A model generated the notes under the pieces. That model saw nothing but the letters and a program-made list of their open reading frames with translations. It was not told the origin of the DNA and did no database searches. Shown one piece after another: positions 23,011 through 34,639 of a DNA stretch of 64,000 nucleotides. Source of the DNA: Berberis thunbergii (taxonomy: Eukaryota; Streptophyta; Magnoliopsida; Ranunculales; Berberidaceae); assembly GCA_003290165.1 (NCBI GenBank), contig QNQO01000816.1, positions 372,001 through 436,000 of the forward strand, written 5' to 3'. The stretch's first letter is position 1. Each line of letters begins with the position of its first letter. The translations under genes were made by a program, and so were the position numbers.

Positions 23011-24640
23011 TAGTGTTTTGGAGATTAGAGTTGGAGCAGTAGTGATGCAAAATTTGAAAATTTTATTTGTGAATTATCGCAAAAGCAAATATTGGTTAAG
23101 CTTGTAAAATCAATATATGTTGAATAGAGTGGTATTAAAGTCGCACATATTGGGATATGAGTGATCAATGAAATTATATCATTCAAATTTGATCATGAAG
23201 GCTCAACAACATGTGTCAGCGCAAGAAGATTATTTCAAGTCATGTGCCAAACAAAGTCAAAGTCAATTCAAGAGAACAAGTCAAAGATTTGAAGACTGGT
23301 CAAACATTGTCAAAGCTTCAAAAAGACAAGTCTAAGATTGTTGAAGTCCAAGAAGGTGGACCAAAACAAGTTATGGGGCAAATGAAGTCTCACGAAAATA
23401 GCTTATATATAACCAAAATTAAATGAAAATAAAAGCTATTTGGAGACAAAAGTTTGAGAGAACCAAATTCGAAATTGAATTTGAGATATCATCTCATATG
23501 AAAATGAATATTCCTTCAAAAGACATGCCCATGTGCTTAAAGGATATGTCAATGTCAAGGTAGAAGGCAATGTGCCAAAGTACCTTGCCCATGTGACAAA
23601 AGAAAATCTTTTATTTAAAAAAAATAAAAAAGGTTTTTGAGCATGGAAAAGTCAACATCATCATTGATATGTCCATTGCCAGCAGAAAATGTTCTAATAA
23701 AACAAAGAGACGTTCTGAGTCTAACAGCTCTAAAAAGTAGAACAAGAAGACAATGAAATCAACCTCATCCCTCCAGGATCAATACATAAATAGTTGCATC
23801 TGCCTTCAATAACTTTGGGAGTTTAAGTGAAACTTGTGATAGTTATTTAAGAGAAATAGATCCAGTAAGAAAAAGAGTAAGTTTCTCTCCATTGTTCAAG
23901 ATGAAATCTCTGAATCTATCCACATTATCGTTATGTGGGTTTCAAAAGAAATAAAGAGATCTAGGGCTTGAGTTGTGAGCTTAACCTAGACCAAACAACT
24001 TCTTTGTTTGAGATCTAAAAGTCCTAGAGAAAATGTTATTTGTCAACCCAAACTTTTATATTTGTACGGGTGGACCTCTCTTCCACTCTATAAAGGAGTG
24101 AGAGATCCGAGCTTAAACCTTTTTCCATCGGTCTATTTGAGAGTAATTACTGGAGAAATGTTTTTGAGTGTTAGCTAGCATAAACTCAACTTACCTGATT
24201 GGGTTCTTGAATCCGTGGAGTGGATTAGTGCGAGTAAGGATCTCCCCGGTGATCCCAAGCATGTCGTAAGCTTTGATTGTATTGCATTCCATGATGGTGT
24301 GATCTTTGGCCAATCAATAAGTCTCGTGAAGCACGATCATAATACCAGGTGGTATCTCCAAAACCCGAAGTACATGTTTGTAAAACTTGATTGTTTCTTA
24401 TCCTATTGGTGATTGTCAAGGTGTTCATAAGACTCACGAAACAAAGCACTTGGTTCATGTCGGTAAGTCTTATGGAGCGCAATAACTTGACCTTGTGGAG
24501 CGTTGATTGAGAGTGTAATTCTTCTATAAACAAGTAATAGAAACGTCTTATATTTAGTTCATGTTTTAAAAACATGGCAGGTGACCCCCAAACTCTCCCT
24601 GTCTTCATCTTCAAACCCCTTTTCCCCTTTGAATTTCACA
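23011..24640. other. Possible LTR-like sequence; no gene
   Basis: 23200-23400 is a run of AAGTCAAAG- and CAAGTC-like words, and 24200-24540 contains short inverted copies of AGTCTTATGGAGCG-type sequence, both reminiscent of long copia LTRs. No second copy lies in the window, so I cannot call an element. Confidence 0.25.
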
Positions 24641-24725
24641 ACTACCAGCACCACCAAATCCATCATTTGCAGCCACCACCACCACCATATCCACCATCAG
24701 CAACCACCATATCCTCCACTAGGCT
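24640..24725 (+). repeat. CCA/CAC-rich low-complexity tract
   Basis: A short run of ACCACC and ATCCACCA words with a core of five CCA units. It encodes no supported protein. Confidence 0.6.
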
Positions 24726-25757
24726 TGATGCCCTTATAAACTAGAACTGTGGTAACCGGTGGCCTTTCGCCATCACCATCAAACCCTGCCATCAACCACA
24801 AACCCTAAATGCTTATTGAGCTTAGGATGCTACGTGACTATCACATGCCATCAGTTACACGTGTGGAGTGACGAAATAGACAATAATAATTTAAATGAAC
24901 CTATTGCCCATTTAAATTCGATGCGAGGTCCAATTAGTAATTGATTGTGAGCTAAAAAAATGGTGGTTGTACAAGTTCGTTAGATAATTGAAAGGGTTTA
25001 GGCCATGCACACTTATCCTTAAAGTTATCCTTCGCAATTCCTAGTTTAGCATATTTTAACCATCTGAATGGATTATTTGGTGGACATAAACAAATAGAAA
25101 ATTAACATGTTTTTTTTTCAAGAACTCATTTGTCTAAAAGACAATATGTTTATAATAATGAACGGGGAACAAAAAGTCAAGGTCAACATGAAGGATCGAG
25201 ATCTTTGTTATGTAGTAAATACTCTTCACTACATACCCTTTCCTCCAATGGTCTTGTCATGGTCGATCCTTAACATAGGTCTACTAGACCTGGGTCTAGG
25301 GCACCAACCAAAGTGGGGCACCACACACACACATTAAAAATTATAAATATCCAACCTATATGTAATTTAATAATAATTAATCTATATAGGTTATGGTGTG
25401 TATCGCTCGAGAAAACCACCACACTCCACACATAATATAAGACAAAAAAAATCAAATGAAAGGAGAAGAGAGAGCCAAAGAGGGAAAACGGGAGTGAAAG
25501 GTGAATTGTGGAAGACGAAAATGAACTGAAGAAGCTAAGAAGGCAAGCACATAATGATTGATCCAACTGAAGGAACCTTCTTCGAACGTATATCTTCCTT
25601 TTTTATTCTCTTTTCATTATTCTCATCCCTTAAATTCACATTCAATCACACATCCCTCTTTTTTTTGTTTTTTTGATGGTATGTTTGCTCTGGCTTTAAG
25701 TATAATCATGATGACTTGTTTTGATTTAGGGTTTAGAACTTTTGGATGACATATTTA
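24726..25757. other. No gene recognised
   Basis: Short frames only. A (CA)n run lies at about 25320-25334. Nothing in 24726-25757 matches a known domain. Confidence 0.45.
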
Positions 25758-26033
25758 TTAGGGGTGGGCAACTATCTCGGTCCCGACCCGGTTCGACCAG
25801 GATTGTATGGTTTTGGTTCGATTCGAATTGGGACGGAACTGGGATACACCAATTTAGTCTCGGACCGTCCTAGTTCGTCCCAATATTTATATTTGTAGCA
25901 AAGCTAAGCCCAAGCTTCATATTGTTGTTGAAAAAAATAATGTTGATGAAGTTCACATCTACCACCACTACTACCAACAGTAAAAAGGAAGTTCACATCT
26001 GAAGCATGAAAGCACTTTACATTGAACACCATT

Positions 26034-26170
26034 TATTCTTTTTTTTGAAAGGCAAACAAGGTTTTTATAGGATCCCAGAACCCATAAAGATGTCGCAAGC
26101 TGGGTTTGAACCCATGACCTAGTGGTACCATCCGCCAAGCTCTAACCGTTGAGCTGTCATGACCTAGTGG
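26034..26170 (-). mobile_element. tRNA-derived SINE with 16-bp target-site duplication
   Basis: On the minus strand the sequence carries a polymerase III box A-like AGCTCAACGGTTAGAGC and a box B GGGTTCAAACCC about 30 bp downstream, and ends in an A-rich tail (CAAAAAAAAGAATA). Its sides are the 16-bp direct repeat TACATTGAACACCATT (26018-26033 and 26171-26186), which fixes the insert at 137 bp. Structure and TSD together make a plant SINE very likely. The word CATGACCTAGTGGTAC occurs twice inside it. Relation to a named SINE family was not tested. Confidence 0.85.
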
Positions 26171-26188
26171 TACATTGAACACCATTAA

Positions 26189-27945
26189 CGGTGTGCAAGA
26201 AGCTAAATGCAATTATTGTGGTATTTTTCTTGGAGATGAGCTTAGGAATGGCTCAAGTCATTTACTTAATCATAGTAAAAGATGTTTACGGAAGAGGGGT
26301 GGTCAAGTGGATATACGACAATGAGTATTTCCACATTGACTGGATCGATTGCTCTTAGTTATTCTGGTTTTGACCATGAGCTTGCAAGAGAAGCTATTGC
26401 AAAAGCAAGTATTTTACATGAGTACCCCCTTGCAATGGTTGAACACCATGGTTTTAGAATGATGATTGGTGTTATCCAATTGCAGTTCAAGTAAGCGTCT
26501 AGAAATACAATAAAAAGTGATATTTTTGAAGATTTATGATCATGAAATGGTGAAAACAATGAAAATGTTGGAGAGGACAAAAGTAGGATTGCAATTACTA
26601 CTGATACGTGGACTGCGAGTAATCAAAATAGTGTGTTAAATGTTATTATTTAGTATGTTCCACATTATTGCATATTTATTGTTAAGTTCATTTATGTGCC
26701 ATGCCCTTATATTGCTGAAGTTCTTTGTGATGCATTGATGGATTGAAATCTAGATCGTAAGCTATATGCCTTAACCGTGGATAATTATTCAAATAATGAT
26801 AACATGGTCACTTTTTTTTTTTTTAAACAAGCTTGATATAGGCATCACGATGTTAGGGGGGTGATTTATTCCACATGAGATGTTCTTCATACATTTTAAA
26901 TTTGATTGTCAGTGATGGATTGGAAGTTATAGATGATGGTGTTGAAAGAATTCCGAATACTATTGCTTCTTGGACAACCAAGAAAAGGGAAGAAAAGTTT
27001 ATGGAGGCAACTAGATAGTTCAAAATTGATTGTGGTAAGAAGTTGGTTTTAGATTGCAAAACAATGTGGAATTCCACTTATTTGATGATTCAGACTACTT
27101 TGATTTTCGAAGATATTTTTCCTAGATAAAGCAACGAGACTCACAATATAATTTGTTGCTACATGATGTAGATTGGTTGCTTGCATCTGAGATATGTGAG
27201 AAGTTGAAATTGTTTTATAAGGCAGCCAAAGTATTTTTTTGGATCCAGATATCCTACAACTAACCTTTTATTCCATAAGATTTGTTCGATTCGAAAGCCA
27301 AAAGATCAGTGCCATGCTTCTAATTATCCAAAGGTAAGAGAAATGACATCAAATATTTCAAAATGTTGACAAGTATTGGAATGCAATTCATGGAATAATG
27401 GTTGTGGCGCAACTATTTTGGATTCTCCATTCAAGATGAAGTTGATTGAGTGTTACTTTCCCATACTTTATAATCGGGATGATGAACAACAAAAACAATC
27501 CAATTTAAAAACTTGTGTTTTGAGTTGATAAATGAATATCAAATGAGTACAAGGCCTAGGGCAAGTTCTTCAAGAGATAGTAAGTCACATGTCAGCTAAC
27601 CACAAATCTTATTGTTGATGATATTTTCTATATTGGTTTTATGGATTTTATGCACAAGTCTGGGGATGCACCTAGTAGTACAGTGAAGACAGAATTGGAT
27701 TACTGTTTAGCAAATACTTTTATGCCTCAAAAACAAAAATTTGACATTCTGAATTGGTAGAAGGCTAATGGAAGCAAATATCTGACCTTGAATTGGGTTG
27801 CTAGAGACATTCTAGTGGTTCTAGTCTCTGTATTTAGTATGAGTGATTAGTTGTTAGCCCCATCACAACATACTTCATCAAAAAACATTAGAAGCTTTGT
27901 TGTGTGTCCAAAACTGGTTATGGGTTGGTATGAAAGGTAATAAAT
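26189..27945 (+). pseudogene. hAT transposase (BED finger to C-terminal dimerisation region), broken
   Basis: The order of domains is intact. A BED zinc finger at about 26200-26290 reads CNYCGIFLGD then NGSSHLLNHSKRC. The open stretch 26282-26494 reads FDHELAREAIAKASILHEYP and LAMVEHHGFR, typical of RICESLEEPER/DAYSLEEPER-type plant hAT proteins. SRNTIKSDIFED and IAITTDTWTASNQNSV follow (26497-26655), then RKLYALTVDNYSNND. The C-terminal hAT dimerisation region (27665-27945) reads ELDYCLANTF, FDILNW, LTLNWVARDILVV. At least six frame changes and several stops are present, so no functional transposase or domesticated protein is possible from this copy. Confidence 0.8.
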
Positions 27946-27999
27946 AATCTAGCTATGAAGTATCTTCGTTATTTTATTTTATATTATTTTTGGAGTAGT

Positions 28000-28004
28000 T
28001 AATT
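28000..28004. repeat. Target-site duplication TAATT (left copy)
   Basis: TAATT directly precedes the left LTR; an identical TAATT follows the right LTR at 33213-33217. Confidence 0.85.
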
Positions 28005-28482
28005 TGATGTAGCACAAGCAAGAACAATCTGAAATCCATTACAAAAAGATAAAAACACAAACGTTTTTTAAATAATAGTTAATTGAATAATTCTTTGAGC
28101 AATTTAAGGACTTAAGTCAACCTAAAATTGTCCTTGTAGCCTTTGAAAGACCAAGGTCTATTGGGAAATAAACTATAATCCTATTAGAAACAAAACTAAA
28201 ATACTATTTAAAAATAAAATACTATTTGAAAAATAGAAACTAAAGTTCTATTCCAAAACAATAAAGTGCTATTTTGGAAACCTAAACGATATCAAATGCC
28301 TAAAATCCACCATAACTCATGGCATAGCCCAAAGTTGTACTCGGATCGTCGCTCCCTTTCCGGAAAGGTATTGCATGCCTTATTCCGAGCTCGGATGCCA
28401 AATTTGTAAATTTCTGTTGCATTTTTTTGTCTTTCATCGGTCCATCATTTCTTCAACTATTTCAGCCATATGTTCCACATCA
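28005..28482 (-). repeat. 3' LTR of the minus-strand gypsy element
   Basis: 478 bp matching 32734-33212. On the minus strand it begins TGATGTGGAACATATGGC. It lacks two of the three GGAATCCACC units present in the other LTR and carries extra A-rich sequence near 28200-28280, so the two LTRs differ by indels as well as substitutions. Confidence 0.88.
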
Positions 28483-31400
28483 GTCCCTTCCACTTCAAAA
28501 ATATCGACCCCCAGTTATTGTCAGGATAAATAACCTCATCCCCATAGAACTCATACAAAGCAGTAACATTGAAAGTGTTGGAAATTTCGTAGTGTTTATC
28601 TGTTGTAGCTTTATATTTGGCATTAGTCTTCTCCAATTTTTGTTTAACTGTATCTGTGGTAGCCGCAAAATCTTCAACCATATGTTTTGCAGCAACACTC
28701 ATCACCTGGACTCTAGGCAGTCTCACCATGTCCATTACATGGTTAGGAACAACTGTATAAACAATGGAAAATGGTGATCTTCCCGTTGCACTGTGGATTG
28801 CATTATTTTAAGCAAATTCCGCTTGTGGAAGCGCATAATCTCACTATTTAGGTTTTTTTTTACTACAAACACTCTGAACCATATTTCCCAAAGTACGATT
28901 TGTAACTTCAGTTTGACTACCTGTCTGCGGGTGAACAGTGCTACTCTAATCCAAAATAGTATCAAACAACTTCAACAAAGTAATCCAAAAAATGGCTTAC
29001 AAACTTCGTATCACAATCAAAAGTAACGGATTTAGGAACTCCATGCAAATGACCAACCTCCCTAAAAAATAGTTTGCCTATGTTGGATGCATCAACTGTC
29101 TTCTTCCATGCTATAAAATGCGCCATCTTAGAAAACCTATCAACCATAACAAAACAGAATCAACACCTATTTGTGTTCGGGATAATTCGAGCAAAAAATC
29201 CATAGCGAGGTCCTGCCATATATCTTCAAGTTTAAGCAAATGCATGTAAGGTCCTGTATTTTGAACTTGTCCTTTTGAAACCTGGCAAGTCTAACATTTT
29301 CTCACAATATTCCCCACATCACACTTCAAATGAGGCAAACAAAATTGCTCCTCCAAACTGGCTATAGTTTTATCTTGACCCAAGTGACCGTTCAATCCTC
29401 TTCCATTAATCTCGAAATTAGTTATCACATAAGTAAGAGATAGGGATGCACAACTTATTGCCTTTGAAAAAGTACCCTTCATTGAGAAGATAATCTGCTA
29501 CTGGTTCATGATTAACACTTTTTGCCCAAAATTCTTTAAAATCATAGCTTCATATAATTCCTTCAAGTTCGAATCCCACAACTTTCTTGAGCAAGGGTAA
29601 TCAGCAAAGAAACCCTCCTACTAAGTGCATCATCAACCCGATTCAAAGTCCTAAATTTGTGCTCAATGACAAATGGAAATTTCTGGCAAAAACATCACCC
29701 ACCTTGCACACATCTTATCAATATTTTTACGACTACTAATGAACTTAAAAGCCAGAGGATCCGTATACAAAACAATCTCCCTCTTAATAAGGTAGTGTTA
29801 CCATTGCTTCAAACTCTAACAACCGCATACAACTCTTGGTCGTAAGTGCTCAATTTCTATCGGCCTTCACTTAATTTTTCAGAAAAAGAAAGCTACTCGT
29901 TTCTTCTCTTGATTGACCACAACTTCTAGTCCCATGCCACTAGCATCACATTCGACCTCGAAAACTTTCTCAAAGTTAGGGAGAGCTAGAACTGGAGAGT
30001 TCGAAAGTTTTTTTTTGATAAGGAAAAAACTTTTTTCTTGCTTGTTCCTCCCAGCTGAACTTGCCTTTCTTCAAACACTACGTGATAGGTGCTGCTATGG
30101 TACTAAAATGCTTAACAAATCGGCTATTAAAAGTTTCCAACATATGGAAATTTCTAACTTCAGAAACTGACTTCGGAGTTGGCCATTCATGAATTGCATT
30201 CACCTTCTCATCATCCACCTGTATTCCATCCTCACCAATAACAAAACCCCAAAACAACAACTTATGTGTACAAACAGTACACTTGTTCAGATTTAGAAAT
30301 AACTTATTTTCTTTCAATACACCTAAGACTTTTTTCAAATGAACTAGGTGTTTCGTTTTGGTTTTGCCGTAGATCAAAATATCATCAACATAAATACTAA
30401 GAAGCAATTTAGAAAGGGATGAAGAACCTAATTCATAAGTATCATAAAGGTGTTAGGTGGCATTGGACAATCCAAATGGCATCACCAACCACTCGTACAA
30501 TCCATCATTACTCTTGAAAGTTGTTTTTCATTCATCTCCAGGCTTGATTCAAACCTAGTGATATCCATTTCACAGGTCTAGCTTTGTGAATGTCTTCAAG
30601 CCCTCAAGCACATTTAGCATATGGTCTAAAAGAAGTATAGGAAACCTGAGTTGTATAGTGATTTTGTTGTTTGCTCGGCTGTCTACAAACATTCCCCAAG
30701 TATTATCCTTCTTTGGAACTAGGAGGATGGGTATTGCATTGACTCATACTCTCCTTTATAAATTCTTCCCTCAACAACTCATCAATTTGTTCTCCTAGAC
30801 TTTCATTCTCATTTGGGCTCATATTGTAAATGGATACATATAGTAGGCTAGCACAGGGGATCAAATCTCCTTGAGAGGACTCTTTTGAAAAAATTTCTTC
30901 AAATTCGCCCAACAACTGCTACATTTCAATAGGAATTGTTTTTTTATTCTTTGTTTGCTACCAACAATCTTTTTCTACCTTGGGATTGAAAACATCAGAT
31001 TCTTTTATTGGCTCAGTTACTGTCAGTCAAAGTAAAAAAACTAAAACTATTTCCTTAAAGCAAATTTCTAGATTCTAATATAGTAGCCATTGCAATTTTA
31101 TGATTTTTCCAACTAAAAATCACAACATTGTGACAAAACTTCAATGTAGTATGGGCATCTTATTTCCAAGGACGACCAACCAAAATGTCTCAAGCATCCA
31201 TATCGATCACATCACATAATACATCATATTTGTAATGCTTACCAATGGACAATGGCACATGACACGACTTAGCAATACAAATGGAGGGTCATTTCTTCAC
31301 CAATCCAAGTGAATATGGCGTGCTATGTGGCTTTGTAGGTAGCTATAAGTACTCCACCAATTTCTTCGACACAAAATTCTCGCAACTCACATTGTCTACA

Positions 31401-32450
31401 ATCACATGGCTTAGTTTATTCTTGGCTGAACAAAGTGATTGAAAAATGCTATGTCGCTACCATTCTTCTATTGGTGCCAACAATACTCGCTGTAAGACCA
31501 AAGCAAGCCTTTCCATGCCCTCCTCGATTGCGAATTCAACCCCTGCATAGTCATCATTGAAATTTTTACTGTCAGCCTTTAGTAAATTGGCTTTTTTTTT
31601 TCTCAGAACATACGTTGGAATGGTTCCCAGGTTTGTTGCACCTATAACAAATGTCTATTTTAGGTTTGGCATATGGATTTTCCCTTCGAATTTAGTTCAT
31701 GTATTGTCCCTATTGATAGTATTACTATTTCCTTTTCTAGATCATCGAAAAGAAAATTTTGCAAGTTTTGATCCTCCAAGACTATGCTTCATAGTTGTTC
31801 CTTTATCTGCAGGTGAAACAATAGGTCCATCTAAATTTTTTGTCGTATTCCTCCGAAAAGAAGTCGGACGCCTATATTTCTCCATTAATTCTACTCTCAA
31901 CGCCATGTTAATGGCTCCTATATAGTCCACAAATTCTGCAACCCAATTTTTTTCATGAATGCAGGGTTTCAATCCATTCACATACATAGCAACCTTCTGA
32001 TATTCCATCTTTGTCAGTTGGTTAGTTTTGCAAGTCGCATGAACTCGTATGTATATTCTCTTACTATTCTAATACCTTTTACACAACTAATGTACAAATG
32101 GTACAAAATCTGCTCATAATCAGTAGATAAAAATTGATCCATTAGAAGCTGTTTCATCTTTCTAAATGTTCAAACTTGATTTTTTCCTTGTATTTGATGG
32201 GTATTTTGTAGTTGTTCCCACCAAATAGTTGCAGAAGCTTTCAATCGGAAAGAAACCATCTTAGCTTTCAGAACCTCCATGATCTAAAAAAAGCCTTGTT
32301 ATTTCCACCACCAAGTCAAGAAAATCTTCAACTTTCAAATTCCCCAAATATTTTGGCATGTTAGCTTTGATCCGTTAGTCGTCAAAATTATTGTGGCGAT
32401 AATGATTATTCTGATAAATCAAATAATTGCCTGGCGGTGGTTCCTCATCT
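28457..32450 (-). pseudogene. Gypsy gag-pol remnant
   Basis: gag: about 32450-31740, with SATIWWEQLQ-like and YRRPTSFRRN blocks. Protease tail: YDVLCDVIDMDA then ILVGRPWK near 31150-31220. RT: FEEIFSKESSQGDLIP and MSPNENESLGEQIDELLREE (30915-30703), then IYVDDILIYGKTKTKHLVHL (30400-30340) with the YVDD box, then FWGFVIGEDGIQVDDEKVNA and ISEVRNF-like. Integrase: [20 protein letters not shown] within 28962-29147, where the second catalytic Asp region (S-D-R-D in relatives) reads FDCD. The C-terminal block 28457-28735 (AAKHMVEDFAATTDTVKQKL, then ISNTFNVTALYEFYGDEVIYP) is the segment after the integrase core in Reina-like chromoviruses. Many stops and frameshifts. Confidence 0.85.
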
Positions 32451-32719
32451 GATTCAGACTCACTCTCCTAAACAAGAAATCTTCTTTTGTTTTCCCCTTG
32501 ATTATTTATTCGACTATTACATTTGTTATCTCCTCCATTGTTACCTCTGGTATTGCGTCCGACAACTTGTCATAATAACTCATGAATCTCCTCGAATTGG
32601 TTGGTCAACACATCTATGCGAGCATTATGGGAATCCAAATATGCTCAAGTAATCGGAACACCATCTCTACCACGATCACCCATGGATATGAATTAGATAT
32701 GGAAATAGGGAAGAAACCC

Positions 32720-32731
32720 GCTCTGATACCA
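32720..32731 (-). other. Primer binding site for tRNA-Met
   Basis: The minus strand reads TGGTATCAGAGC, the exact complement of the 3' end of plant initiator tRNA-Met used as primer by many plant LTR elements, two bases from the 5' LTR end. Confidence 0.92.
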
Positions 32732-32733
32732 CT

Positions 32734-33212
32734 TGACGCAACACAAGCAAAAAAAATCTGGAATCCACCAGAAACAATTTGGAATCCACCAGAAACAATT
32801 TGGAATCCACCAAAAAAGATAAAAACACAAATGTTCTTTGAATAATAATTTGAGAAATACATGAGAGCAATTTAAAGACCTAACTTAACCTTGGATTGTC
32901 CTATTAGCCCTTGAAAATCCAAGGTCTAATGGAATATAAACTATAATCCTATTAGAAAAAAAAAAAGATACTATTTGAACAATATAAACTAATATTCTAT
33001 TCCAAAACAGTCTAAACGATCTCAAACACCTAAAATCCACCATACGTCATGGCATACCGTGTGTTGTACTCAGAACGTCGTTTTCCTTTCTAAAAATGTA
33101 TTGAATGCCTTATTCCAAGCTCGAATGCAAAATCTGTAAATTCCTATTGCATCCTTTTATCTTTCGTCGGTCCATCACGTCTTCAATTATTTCAGCCGTA
33201 TGTTCTACATCA
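32734..33212 (-). repeat. 5' LTR of the minus-strand gypsy element
   Basis: 479 bp, paired with 28005-28482. It contains three tandem copies of a 21-bp unit beginning GGAATCCACCAGAAAC at 32760, 32781 and 32802 (last copy partial), where the other LTR has one diverged copy. Confidence 0.9.
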
Positions 33213-33358
33213 TAATTAATCACTAAATATTTTTTATCTATAAATTCACTTAATACAGGTGAAACTTCTACTTCACCATATAAGAGGTCCACCCATTGAA
33301 ATGATGCAGATATTTTGAGGTAAATAAGTATTCAAATGAGCCCATAATGAATTAATGA
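33213..33358. other. Short host segment between two gypsy elements
   Basis: It begins with the TAATT duplication and ends with AATGA, the duplication of the next element. It continues at 40784 once the Tat-type element is removed. Confidence 0.75.
33354..33358. repeat. Target-site duplication AATGA (left copy)
   Basis: AATGA precedes the 5' LTR; an identical AATGA follows the 3' LTR at 40784-40788. Confidence 0.88.
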
Positions 33359-33923
33359 TGTTGATACATCAAAATAGACCGACATTGTGACCATATACGT
33401 CCTAGAAAACATCCATCACGAGGATCTGGAACTCCATCTGCTGGGCCAGCTCGTAAAACCCAAATAGGTTAGAACCAATCATAAAGTCCCAAACAAAGCC
33501 CATTAAAGGAAGACATAATCGAAGTCTAAATATAGGCCTACACGAACCAAAGCCCAAATCCAGGCCCAACACGAGTTCTCTCATAAAGAAGAGGAAGTTT
33601 TCACAAAAAAGTGTCGTGGAGGGAATTACGCCTCCATGGATGCATTTCCATAAGGAGGAGACTGTTACGAGAAATATGATTCATTTGCGCCTCACATGCT
33701 TAAGTCACGCAGAAAATCAACCACGACCATTTTAAAAGGTAGAAGGAACATTCAACAATGGTATGCAACTTTAACTGAGTTTTGTCCAGATGTTCTTCAT
33801 TCTTCAAACAGAGTTGCTGATTTAAGCATCGGAGTGCTTTCGGCCCCCAAAAAGGGTGTCTTTGGCAGTCAAACATTTGTTTTGCAGGTCAAACTCACAA
33901 GAGGGTGAGATTTGGTCGCATCA
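33359..33923 (+). repeat. 5' LTR of the Tat-type element
   Basis: 565 bp, beginning TGTTGATACATC and ending GTCGCATCA; repeated at 40241-40783. The LTR 3' part contains TTTAAGCATCGGAGTGC...TTCGGCCCCC-type words also seen in the related LTRs at 50625 and 58165. Confidence 0.92.
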
Positions 33924-33926
33924 GTT

Positions 33927-33943
33927 TGGCGTTGTCTAAAGGG
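33927..33943 (+). other. Primer binding site, tRNA-Asp-like
   Basis: TGGCGTTGTCTAAAGGG lies three bases after the LTR. The first bases (TGGCG) match the complement of the plant tRNA-Asp 3' end, where full complementarity would read TGGCGCCGTTGCCGG; the match is partial. The same position holds TGGCGTCGTC at 50749 and TGGAATCGTC at 58274. Confidence 0.6.
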
Positions 33944-33989
33944 AGCAACAAGTTTCCTTTCTCAAAAGAATATCCACAGTAACAAAACT

Positions 33990-34620
33990 CACCAAGATCT
34001 GATTAACTATAAAGAAACTATCAAAGCCAATGGAATGCTCTACAGATCCTCAATCTGGCGATGGACTATGCGACATGTCTCGTGATATCAACCCAGTGAC
34101 AACCGTCAAACCAACTGCACCGGAATGAAGGGAACCTCAATAGATAACGATTTAGACATCTCTGACATCTTGGGGAATCCCCTTGGACCCCCGTGTGGAG
34201 ATGCTCATGACCGAAATGATCAAAATGGTGGACACACTCACCCAAAACTTGGAGAGCAACAAACCTCAAGAAGAAAACACCCAGCTTAAGAGACATCAAA
34301 CCAATAACAGTTCCAAATTCAGCCTACGTAAGCCTAGAAGACTTCAACTGAAGAAGCCCAATTGTGAACCAGTATAGAAATCCTTCACGACCTTAATAAC
34401 TAGTCGAGGCGAGGTCCTTAAAGCTATAGCGAGAAGGGAAGGCGTCAAATGGCTGCCAAAAACGAGAGAAGATCCAGAAAAATGAAACAAAAGAAAATAT
34501 TGCTTATTCCATGATGACTACGGACACGATACCAAAAATTGTCACAGCCTGAGGGATGGGATCAAATGCCATGTTAAATAAGGACGGCTTGGAAAATTTG
34601 TTAAGTTGAGTGAGAAATAA
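33990..34620 (+). pseudogene. Tat-type gag remnant
   Basis: Poorly conserved and broken; most of the usual central capsid block is missing. The recognisable part is the cysteine/histidine knuckle near 34497-34555 (YCLFHDDYGHDTKNC type with one stop), followed by a lysine-rich tail. A ~64-codon open piece at 34183-34377 is polar and coiled-coil-like. Compared with Tat gag proteins of 500+ residues, this copy has a large internal deletion. Confidence 0.6.
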
Positions 34621-34639
34621 TCACATCAAGAGACCAACC

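Larger units (their letters stand above)
25758..28004 (+). mobile_element. hAT-superfamily DNA transposon, degenerate
   Basis: The left end TTAGGGGTGGGCA (about 25757-25770), followed by GGTTCGATTCGAATTGGGACGG-like subterminal sequence, is typical of plant hAT elements. A transposase remnant occupies 26189-27945. A SINE sits in the 5' part and a gypsy element begins at 28005, soon after the transposase end, so the right terminus was displaced or lost; I found no TGCCCACCCC-type partner to its right. Confidence 0.7.
28005..33212 (-). mobile_element. Ty3/gypsy retrotransposon (chromovirus/Reina-like), full length, dead
   Basis: Minus-strand element of 5.2 kb with LTRs at 32734-33212 (5') and 28005-28482 (3'). 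The tRNA-Met primer site TGGTATCAGAGC (minus strand, plus 32720-32731) lies two bases inside the 5' LTR, and the purine-rich AAGTGGAAGGGA lies just before the 3' LTR. Both ends carry TAATT. gag, protease, RT and integrase can be recognised in order but are riddled with stops. It was inserted near the end of the hAT transposase, so it is younger than the hAT element. Confidence 0.92.

Noticed and set aside
26100..26160. tRNA-like sequence on minus strand.
   Set aside because: It has box A and box B but no credible cloverleaf or anticodon arm, and it is bounded by a TSD with an A-rich tail, so it is a SINE, not a tRNA gene.
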